Source of the DNA: Pseudonocardia autotrophica
GTDB lineage: Bacteria > Actinomycetota > Actinomycetes > Mycobacteriales > Pseudonocardiaceae
Direction of reading: 5' to 3'
DNA length: 64,000 nucleotides
NCBI RefSeq assembly: GCF_000717175.1
Contig: NZ_JNYD01000001.1
Coordinates: 186,001-250,000 of the forward strand
The notes under the pieces were generated by a model. That model worked only from the letters and a program-made list of their open reading frames with translations. It did no database searches and was not told where the DNA came from. Shown in pieces: positions 56,349 through 62,518 of this stretch. Made by a program: the position numbers and the translations under genes. The number at the start of each line of letters is the position of its first letter. Within the stretch, counting starts at the first letter, position 1.

Positions 56349-56493
56349 CGCACTATGGAACCATGATGCGCAGAGAGGGTTCTCGAACGCGCATTATGGT
56401 TCCATAGTGCGTTCAGAGTCGGCTCCGAAGCGCATTATGGTTCCATAATGCGTCCAAAACAGTTCGAGAATCGCATGATGGCTCCATAGTGCG
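56349..56493. repeat. Array of four 22-bp palindromes at 41-bp period
   Basis: Four 22-bp near-palindromes lie at 56349-56370, 56390-56411, 56431-56452 and 56472-56493, each start exactly 41 bases after the last. The third is perfect: arm CGCATTATGG, centre TT, arm CCATAATGCG. Units 2-4 run the same way; unit 1 is inverted and, flipped, differs from unit 2 by one base. The 19-base spacers have diverged while the cores have not. The array fills nearly all of the 153-base gap between the convergent sufT and cyclase genes. It could be a multiple bidirectional terminator, a REP/BIME-like element or a protein-binding array. It is not coding. Confidence 0.9.
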
Positions 56494-56496
56494 CTG

Positions 56497-57564
56497 TCAG
56501 CCGCCGTCGCCGCGCTCGCGCAGCAGGTAGGGCTGCAGGTGCCGGTAGCCCCGGACCTGCAGGGGCTTGAGCCGGCGCACACTGAACCGCTCGTCGTCCT
56601 CGATTCCGTGCGCGACCTCGCGGTCGACCAGCACCGTGTCCGGGCGGGCGTGGGTGGTGAGCCGGGCGGCGATGTTGACCGGCTCGCCGTAGACGTCGCC
56701 GAAGCGCAGCAGCACGTCCCCGGCGGCGAGCCCGATCCGCAGCGGGGGGAGCGAGGGCTCGCGGCGCACCCGGTCGCGCAGCCGCAGGGCCAGCCAAGCG
56801 GCCCCGGCGGGCTCGTCGGTCACGAACAGCACCTCGTCGCCGACGGTCTTGACGAGCCGCCCGCCGCACTCGGTGATCACGTCGGTCGTGCTGGCCTCGA
56901 AGTGCTCGATCATCTCGGACAGCTCGGCGGGGGAGCGCCGGCGCGTGGTGCGGGTGAAGCCGACCATGTCCGCGAACCCGACGCTGAGGGTGCGGGTCTC
57001 GGCGGCGGTGTCGGCGGCGGGGTCGTCCTGGATCCCGCCGACCACGAACCGGGACATCGTGGCGGCCAGGTGCCGCCGCCAGATGTAGACCTGCAGCAGC
57101 TCGAGCTTCGGCAGGAGCCCGGCGGTGAACTCCACGGCCTGCTCGGCGGAGACCTGCCCGGCGCGGTCGGCCAGCATCCGGGCCAGCATGCCGATCTGCC
57201 ACTCGGCGAGCCGCGAGACCGACTGGGCGACGGCCCGCAGCATCGCCTCGCGGACGTCGGCGGGAATGGCCGCCGCCGCGGGGTCGCGGCCGAGCATCGA
57301 CGCGGCCTGGACGTCCCGGTCGGTGAAGAACACCGCGTCGTCGGGCACTTCGGGGAAGCCGAGGGCCCGCCAGAGCCGCACACCCTCCTCGTCGGAGAGG
57401 CCGGCCAGCTGGACGACCTCGGCGCGGGTGTGCCGCCGCGGGCCGCCCAGGACGATCTCCTCGAGTGCCGTGACGAGTGCGGTGGACTCGTCGAGCCGCC
57501 GCCGCTCGCCGCGGTCCGCGGCCGCGAGGAACGCCTCGAGGTCCCGGACCCAGCCCTCGCTCAC
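56497..57564 (-). CDS. Class III adenylate cyclase with N-terminal regulatory domain
   Basis: The protein (355 residues) has an N-terminal all-helical regulatory domain (about residues 1-185), like the autoinhibitory pH-sensing domain of M. tuberculosis Rv1264, then a class III cyclase domain. Metal-binding Asp199 (GFADMVGFT) and Asp243 (KTVGDEVLF), substrate residues Lys239 and Asp290 (FGDVYGEP), and transition-state residues Asn297 and Arg301 (VNIAARL) are all present. It should make cAMP as a homodimer. It lies 7 bases after a universal stress protein gene and is likely co-transcribed with it. Confidence 0.88.
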   Translation of the reverse strand: MSEGWVRDLEAFLAAADRGERRRLDESTALVTALEEIVLGGPRRHTRAEVVQLAGLSDEEGVRLWRALGFPEVPDDAVFFTDRDVQAASMLGRDPAAAAIPADVREAMLRAVAQSVSRLAEWQIGMLARMLADRAGQVSAEQAVEFTAGLLPKLELLQVYIWRRHLAATMSRFVVGGIQDDPAADTAAETRTLSVGFADMVGFTRTTRRRSPAELSEMIEHFEASTTDVITECGGRLVKTVGDEVLFVTDEPAGAAWLALRLRDRVRREPSLPPLRIGLAAGDVLLRFGDVYGEPVNIAARLTTHARPDTVLVDREVAHGIEDDERFSVRRLKPLQVRGYRHLQPYLLRERGDGG

Positions 57565-57571
57565 GGGCTGC

Positions 57572-58021
57572 TCAGGTGGTGTGCACGATCAGGACGTCGA
57601 CGCCGGAGCGGCGGGCGACGTCGGACGGGACCGAGCCGAGGATGCGGCCGCTGAGCGTGTTGAGGCCCTTGTTGCCCACCACGAGCAGGTCGGCGTCGTG
57701 CTCCTTGACCGCCTTGCGCAGCACGTCGGCGGGGGCGCCGTCCTCGGCGACCTTGGTGATCTTGGTGGCGCCGACCGCGGCGGCCTTGTCCTCGGCGGTG
57801 CGCAGGGCCTCCTCGGCGGGCGACCAGCCACGCACCTGGTAGGCCTCCGCGCCGAGCGCGTCCTCGGCCTCGAGGGTGTCCTCGCGGGAGGCCGGCGTGT
57901 AGGCCGAGACGAGCACGAGCTCGGCGTCGGAGTCGCGGGCGACGGCCGCCGCGCGCTCCACGGCGACGTACGAGGTCGGGGATCCGTCCGTGCCGACGAC
58001 GACGGTGGTGTAGGCGGACAT
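57572..58021 (-). CDS. Universal stress protein
   Basis: The 149-residue protein is a UspA-type domain. It starts TVVVGTDGSPTSYVAVERAA and ends with the ATP-binding pattern G-x2-G-x9-G-S (GNKGLNTLSGRILGS, then VPSDV). Some mycobacterial Usp proteins bind cAMP, which would fit the adjacent cyclase gene, but nothing in the sequence proves this. The ATG has CCGGAGG upstream, and a -10 TAATCT is nearby (58064-58059). Confidence 0.9.
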   Translation of the reverse strand: MSAYTTVVVGTDGSPTSYVAVERAAAVARDSDAELVLVSAYTPASREDTLEAEDALGAEAYQVRGWSPAEEALRTAEDKAAAVGATKITKVAEDGAPADVLRKAVKEHDADLLVVGNKGLNTLSGRILGSVPSDVARRSGVDVLIVHTT

Positions 58022-58058
58022 GTGCCCTCCGGGGGATCGGTCACACGATGGTCCCCGC

Positions 58059-58064
58059 AGATTA
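58059..58064 (-). promoter_or_regulatory. Probable -10 box for the usp-cyclase pair
   Basis: Read on the minus strand, TAATCT preceded by CCGG lies about 37 bases upstream of the usp ATG. It is a good match to TATAAT for such GC-rich DNA. Confidence 0.45.
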
Positions 58065-58103
58065 CCGGCGGGTAGTTCGTTGACCTGCCCCGACTCGCGA
58101 GCG

Positions 58104-59303
58104 TCACCCGGTGGTGGCGGGCCGGGCCCGGGGCAGCAGCGCGGGACCCACGAGCCGGGCGCGCAACGGCCAGTCCGCCCGTGCCCAGAGCGCCCGCATC
58201 GCGGCGGCGGTGCCGGGCAGGTCGGCGCGGCCGGTGAGGTAGGCCCAGCGGTGGTGCGCGGGCAGGCCGAGGAACACCTCGAAGAACGCCGGCACGCGGT
58301 CCGGCGGCATGCGCAGCAGCGCCTCGAGCCCGCGGTGCCGCAGCACGTGCACCGCGCGTGCCTGCGCCGGCCACACGACCGACCGCGCCGCGCGCCGGGG
58401 CGCGGACCCCGCGAGCGCCTCCGCGAGCAGCGGGGCCAGCCGCAGCGCGGTCGCCACCGAGAAACCGGTCGCGGGGTGGACCAGCGCACCCGCGGCGCCG
58501 AACGCGGGCCCGGGGGCGAGGGTCGCGCCGATCGGCCCCTCGACGGGGAAGCGGACGCGTTCCTCCTCGGCGTCGGCGGGCGGCCGCACCCCGCGGTGCG
58601 CGAGGCGGGCGTGCAGCCGCTCGCGCAGCTCGGGCAGGGACAGGCCGGGTCGGCGGGCCAGCGACGTCTCCTCGACCAGCACCCGGCCGCCGCCCAGCGG
58701 GACGGCGTAGAGGAAGGTCGGCCAGGCGCCGCCGGGACGGTGATGGTCCTGCCGCCAGTCCATGAACAACGCCTCGCCGGGCGCCACCAGTGGAGCGGCG
58801 ACGGCCTCGTCGACGACCAGCCCGTACGCGGTCTGCTCGGCGGCGGGACGACGGTCGCGGCGGTGCCCCGTGGCGTCGACGACGAGCCGCGCGGGGATGC
58901 ACCCGTCGGCCAGCCGGGCGTACCCGGGCTCGCTGCCCACCACCTTCGCCCGGTGGACGGTCACGCCGCTCAGCCCGGCGTCGAGGTGGGCGCGCAGGGC
59001 CGCGGTGTCGAGCACCGTGTACTCCCAGCCCAGCCGGTGCTCGGTGAGCGCCACGGCACGGCCCCGCGCCCGCGTCGCCACCACCTCCGCCGGCAGGTCC
59101 GCCGGCAGCTCGCCCGCCCACGCCGCGTAGGTCGCGCGCCAGGGGCGGTCCGGAGCGGGGTCGGCGAGAGCGGTGCGCAGGCCGGTCCGCGCGCAGGCGG
59201 CGGCGAGCGCGCGCCCCGCCGGGCCGCCGCCGGCGACCAGCACGTCGACCGCGCCCGGGGGAGGGGCCGGGACGTGCGCCGTCCCTGCCGCGGGCTCCCG
59301 CAC
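58104..59303 (-). CDS. Lycopene cyclase family FAD/NAD-dependent enzyme
   Basis: The 399-residue protein has an N-terminal dinucleotide-binding fold (VLVAGGGPAGRALAAACART), a YAAWAGEL segment, RLVVDATGHRR and GAAGALVHPATGFSVATAL, all typical of CrtL-type lycopene beta-cyclases. It would cyclise lycopene ends to beta-ionone rings. No other carotenoid gene is within the window, so the pathway must be elsewhere or the substrate differs. It is 2 bases downstream of the SDR gene and is probably translated with it. Confidence 0.82.
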   Translation of the reverse strand: MREPAAGTAHVPAPPPGAVDVLVAGGGPAGRALAAACARTGLRTALADPAPDRPWRATYAAWAGELPADLPAEVVATRARGRAVALTEHRLGWEYTVLDTAALRAHLDAGLSGVTVHRAKVVGSEPGYARLADGCIPARLVVDATGHRRDRRPAAEQTAYGLVVDEAVAAPLVAPGEALFMDWRQDHHRPGGAWPTFLYAVPLGGGRVLVEETSLARRPGLSLPELRERLHARLAHRGVRPPADAEEERVRFPVEGPIGATLAPGPAFGAAGALVHPATGFSVATALRLAPLLAEALAGSAPRRAARSVVWPAQARAVHVLRHRGLEALLRMPPDRVPAFFEVFLGLPAHHRWAYLTGRADLPGTAAAMRALWARADWPLRARLVGPALLPRARPATTG

Positions 59304-59305
59304 GT

Positions 59306-60085
59306 TCAGCCGTTCCCCCCGGAGGCCAGGGCTCCGCCGTCGAGCCGGACGGTCTCGCCGGTGATCCAGCCCGACGCGTCGGACACCAGGAACCCGACGG
59401 CCGCGGCGACGTCCTCGGGGGTGCCGAGCCGCTTCATCGGGTAGCGGTTCGCCACGCCCTCCTCGTCCCGCTCGTACAGCGCGGCCGCGAACCGCGTCTT
59501 GACGACGGCGGGGGCCACCGCGTTGACCCGGATGCCCGGGCCGAGCTGGCCCGCCAGCTCCTCGGTGAGCCGGATCAGTGCGCCCTTCGACGCCCCGTAC
59601 GCCCCGATGACGCCGGTCGCCCGGATCCCCGCCATCGACGCGACGTTCACGATCGCGCCGCCGTGCTCCCGCATCCACGCCCGGTACGCGAGCTGCACGA
59701 ACCCCAGCGGGGCGACCACGTTGACGTCGAAGATCTTCGAGACGGCGCCGAGGTCGGCGTCGACCAGCGGCCCGTACTGCGGGTTGATGCCGGCGTTGTT
59801 CACGAGGATCGCGAGGTTGCCGAACTCCTCGACGGTCCGCGTGACCGCCTCCGCGCGGTGGGCGGCGTCGCCCGCGTTGCCGGCGATCGTCAGCACGCGC
59901 CCCGGCGCGCCGAGCTCCGCGGCCGCGGCCTCGAGGTCGGGGAGCTTGCGGCCGGTGATCGCGACGGACGCGCCGCGGGACAGCAGCTCGGCGGCGACCG
60001 CGAGCCCGATCCCGCGGCTGGCGCCCGTGACGAGCGCGGCGCGACCGGCGAGGTCCCCCGTGCCGTCGGCGGTGACTTCGGTCAT
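59306..60085 (-). CDS. SDR-family oxidoreductase
   Basis: The 259-residue protein is a classical short-chain dehydrogenase: TGASRGIG (20-27), NNAG (96-99), catalytic Ser150, Tyr163 and Lys167 in the YxxxK pattern, and a FabG-like C-terminus GETVRLDGGA. An NADP or NAD cofactor is expected. The substrate is unknown; co-transcription with a lycopene cyclase might indicate a terpenoid alcohol. A -10 TAGGGT (minus strand, 60098-60093) lies 7 bases from the ATG, so the transcript is probably leaderless. Confidence 0.88.
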   Translation of the reverse strand: MTEVTADGTGDLAGRAALVTGASRGIGLAVAAELLSRGASVAITGRKLPDLEAAAAELGAPGRVLTIAGNAGDAAHRAEAVTRTVEEFGNLAILVNNAGINPQYGPLVDADLGAVSKIFDVNVVAPLGFVQLAYRAWMREHGGAIVNVASMAGIRATGVIGAYGASKGALIRLTEELAGQLGPGIRVNAVAPAVVKTRFAAALYERDEEGVANRYPMKRLGTPEDVAAAVGFLVSDASGWITGETVRLDGGALASGGNG

Positions 60086-60125
60086 GGCGGTGACCCTACG
60101 GGGGAAATCGGGGTGCGCGTGCCGG

Positions 60126-60131
60126 TAGCCT
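60126..60131 (+). promoter_or_regulatory. -10 box for the leader ORF and ABC-F gene
   Basis: TAGCCT lies 6 bases before a GTG (60138) that opens a five-codon ORF. Transcription should start at or next to that GTG. The divergent SDR -10 box is only 27 bases away (60093-60098). Confidence 0.5.
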
Positions 60132-60137
60132 GGTGGC

Positions 60138-60155
60138 GTGATCCTGATCGAGTAG
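60138..60155 (+). CDS. Possible five-codon leader ORF upstream of ABC-F
   Basis: GTG-ATC-CTG-ATC-GAG-TAG would code MILIE. It begins where the transcript should start, so it would be translated leaderless. It ends 12 bases before a perfect 16-bp palindrome and 71 bases before the ABC-F start. Many antibiotic-resistance ABC-F genes are controlled by ribosome stalling on such short leader ORFs, so an attenuation role is plausible. Its brevity means chance cannot be excluded. Confidence 0.4.
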   Translation: MILIE

Positions 60156-60166
60156 GCGCCGCGCCC

Positions 60167-60182
60167 GGGCACACGTGTGCCC
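60167..60182. promoter_or_regulatory. Perfect 16-bp palindrome in the ABC-F leader
   Basis: GGGCACAC joined to GTGTGCCC is self-complementary over 16 bases. It lies between the five-codon ORF and the ABC-F ribosome-binding site. As RNA it would form a small hairpin, possibly an intrinsic attenuator; as DNA it could be an operator. Confidence 0.5.
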
Positions 60183-60226
60183 GCAGGCCGCCCTCCTCGT
60201 CCGACCCCGTCCCCGGAGTCCTTCTC

Positions 60227-61849
60227 ATGATCACCGCCACCGACCTCGAGCTGCGCGCCGGCTCCCGCATCCTGCTGTCCGGTGCCACCCTGCGCGTCCA
60301 GCCCGGCGACCGGATCGGCCTCGTCGGCCGCAACGGCGCCGGCAAGACCACCTCCATGCGCGTGCTGGCGGGGGAGGGCGAGCCCTACGGCGGCACCGTC
60401 ACCAGCAACTCGCCCGTCGGCTACCTCCCGCAGGACCCGCGCGAGGGCGACCTCTCCGTCACCGCGAAGGACCGGGTGCTCTCCGCGCGCGGCCTCGACG
60501 AGCTGCTGCGCAAGCTGGAGAAGGTCCAGACCGCGATGGCCGAGCTGGTCGACGGCCCGGAGAACGAGAAGGCCGTCCGCGAGTACGGGCGGCTCGAGGA
60601 GCGGTTCGCCGCCCTCGGCGGGTACGCCGCCGAGAGCGAGGCCGCCCGGATCTGCACCAACCTCGGGCTGCCCGAGCGGGTGCTGAACCAGCAGATCGCC
60701 ACCCTGTCCGGCGGGCAGCGCCGGCGCGTCGAGCTGGCCCGGATCCTGTTCGCGGCGTCGGACGGCGGCTCCCAGAGCGCCACCACGCTGCTGCTGGACG
60801 AGCCGACCAACCACCTCGACGCCGACTCGATCACCTGGCTGCGCGGGTTCCTGCAGTCCCACGAGGGCGGGCTCGTGGTGATCAGCCACGACACCGACCT
60901 GCTGGCCGCCGTGGTGAACAAGGTGTGGTTCCTCGACGCCACCCGCGGCGAGGTCGACCAGTACAACATGAACTGGAAGCGCTACCTCGAGGCGCGCGCC
61001 ACGGACGAGAAGCGCCGCCGCCGCGAGCGGGCCAACGCCGAGAAGAAGGCCTCGGCGCTGCACGCCCAGGCCGCGAAGATGGGCGCAAAGGCCACGAAGG
61101 CCGTCGCGGCCAAGAACATGGCGCGCCGGGCGGACGAGCTGCTGGCCGGGCTCGAGCCCGAGCGGCAGGCGGACCGGGTGGCCAAGATCCGGTTCCCCAC
61201 GCCGGCCCCGTGCGGGCGCACGCCGCTCACCGCCGAGAACCTGTCCAAGGCCTACGGGTCGCTGGAGGTGTTCACCGGCGTCGACCTGGCCGTCGACCGC
61301 GGGACCAAGGTCGTGGTGCTGGGCCTCAACGGCGCCGGCAAGACCACCCTGCTGCGGCTGCTGGCCGGGACCGAGAAGTCGGACTCCGGCGGGGTCGTGC
61401 CGGGTCACGGGCTGCGCACCGGGTACTTCGCGCAGGAACACGACACGCTCGACATGGACGCCAGCGTCTGGGACAACATCCGGCACGCCTCGCCCGACGC
61501 GCCGGAGCAGCAGCTCCGCACGGTCCTGGGCACGTTCATGTTCTCCGGCGAGCAGCTGGAGCAGCCGGCGGGCACGCTCTCCGGCGGCGAGCGGACCCGG
61601 CTCGCGATGGCCGGGCTGGTCTCCAGCGCGGCGAACGTCCTGCTGCTCGACGAGCCCACGAACAACCTCGACCCGGCCAGCCGGGAGCAGGTGCTCGACG
61701 CGCTGCGCCGCTTCGAGGGGGCCGTCGTGCTGGTCACCCACGACCCGGGTGCCGTCGAGGCACTCGAACCCGACAAGGTGATCGTGCTTCCGGACGGTAC
61801 CGAGGACCACTGGTCGGCGGACTACCTGGAACTCGTCCAGCTGGCGTAG
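60227..61849 (+). CDS. ABC-F family ATP-binding protein
   Basis: ABC-F proteins have two ATPase domains and no membrane part; they act on the ribosome, in translation or in antibiotic protection. The 540-residue protein has Walker A GRNGAGKTT and GLNGAGKTT, signatures LSGGQRRRVELA and LSGGERTRLAMA, Walker B LLLDEPTNHLD and LLLDEPTNNLD, and a Lys/Arg/Ala-rich linker of about 75 residues between. It appears orthologous to M. tuberculosis Rv1473, which is also followed by a small HTH gene. GGAG lies upstream of the ATG. Confidence 0.9.
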   Translation: MITATDLELRAGSRILLSGATLRVQPGDRIGLVGRNGAGKTTSMRVLAGEGEPYGGTVTSNSPVGYLPQDPREGDLSVTAKDRVLSARGLDELLRKLEKVQTAMAELVDGPENEKAVREYGRLEERFAALGGYAAESEAARICTNLGLPERVLNQQIATLSGGQRRRVELARILFAASDGGSQSATTLLLDEPTNHLDADSITWLRGFLQSHEGGLVVISHDTDLLAAVVNKVWFLDATRGEVDQYNMNWKRYLEARATDEKRRRRERANAEKKASALHAQAAKMGAKATKAVAAKNMARRADELLAGLEPERQADRVAKIRFPTPAPCGRTPLTAENLSKAYGSLEVFTGVDLAVDRGTKVVVLGLNGAGKTTLLRLLAGTEKSDSGGVVPGHGLRTGYFAQEHDTLDMDASVWDNIRHASPDAPEQQLRTVLGTFMFSGEQLEQPAGTLSGGERTRLAMAGLVSSAANVLLLDEPTNNLDPASREQVLDALRRFEGAVVLVTHDPGAVEALEPDKVIVLPDGTEDHWSADYLELVQLA

Positions 61850-62069
61850 GCCATCCGCCCGTGACGCGGAGGTGACCTCACCGTCGCGAGAGCGCCCGCA
61901 GCGATCACCCGTCCGCGTGATCCGAACGGGGGAACCGTTCACCGATCATGCGGGATGTTGCGCTGGCCACATCCCGACAGAAGGATCATCATGGCTCGCA
62001 CCGACGAGCCGATCGGCGGCTCCGGTCCGCGGACGGGGTTCCGCGGTGGGGCAGAGGAGGTCAAGTGTC

Positions 62070-62279
62070 GTGGCCGACCTGAAGAAGGGCGCCCGGATCA
62101 CGGGCACCCAGCGGGACAAACTCGCCACCGATCTGAAGAAGAAGTACGAGAAGGGCGCCAGCATCCGCGCCCTGGCCGAGCAGACCGGACGGTCCTACGG
62201 CTTCGTGCACCGTGTACTCAGCGAGACCGGGGTGACGCTTCGCGGCCGGGGCGGCGCGACTCGCACCAAGAAGAAGTAG
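62070..62279 (+). CDS. Small helix-turn-helix protein
   Basis: This 69-residue basic protein carries a central HTH (GASIRALAEQTGRSYGFVHR, then VLSETGV) and a Lys/Arg/Gly tail. It resembles the small actinobacterial HTH protein Rv1473A, which follows the same ABC-F gene in mycobacteria. Its target is unknown. The GTG at 62070 has GAGGAGG upstream. A hairpin follows the stop. Confidence 0.85.
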   Translation: MADLKKGARITGTQRDKLATDLKKKYEKGASIRALAEQTGRSYGFVHRVLSETGVTLRGRGGATRTKKK

Positions 62280-62306
62280 GGCGCCGGGAGCCGTCCCGGG
62301 CCCGTC

Positions 62307-62359
62307 CACGTCGACACGCACCCGCCTCCGTCGCCTGCGCACGGCGGCGGGTCGACGTG
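62307..62359 (+). terminator. Interrupted hairpin after the HTH gene
   Basis: CACGTCGA (62307-62314) pairs with TCGACGTG (62352-62359), and CCCGCC (62321-62326) with GGCGGG (62346-62351). Together they form a long stem with an internal bulge about 28 bases past the stop. It probably ends the ABC-F/HTH transcript. The rest of the 239-base gap before the exporter gene shows no gene. Confidence 0.5.
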
Positions 62360-62518
62360 TGCCACACCCTCCCGGACCCGTCCGACCGCGCGCCGACCGC
62401 GTCCCGACCCCGCGCGTGACGCGCGCGGCCCCGAGCCGCGCACTAGTGTCGACCCGAAGCTCTCGGGTCGGCCTCCGGCGACGCGTCGTGGCCCCATGAT
62501 GCGGTTCGGGTGAGGTGT

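Noticed and set aside
56349..56493. CRISPR array
   Set aside because: Repeats are near-complete palindromes of 22 bp with 19-bp spacers, one unit is inverted, there are only four units, and no cas gene is in the window.
60101..60111. GGAAATCGG as a WhiB7 box upstream of ABC-F
   Set aside because: It resembles the AT-rich WhiB7 element, but its distance to the -10 box at 60126 does not leave room for the expected -35 arrangement.
61991..62419. Open frame from ATG 61991 with a good ribosome-binding site
   Set aside because: It runs in another frame through the conserved HTH gene and codes for an Arg/Pro/Gly-rich sequence typical of shadow frames.
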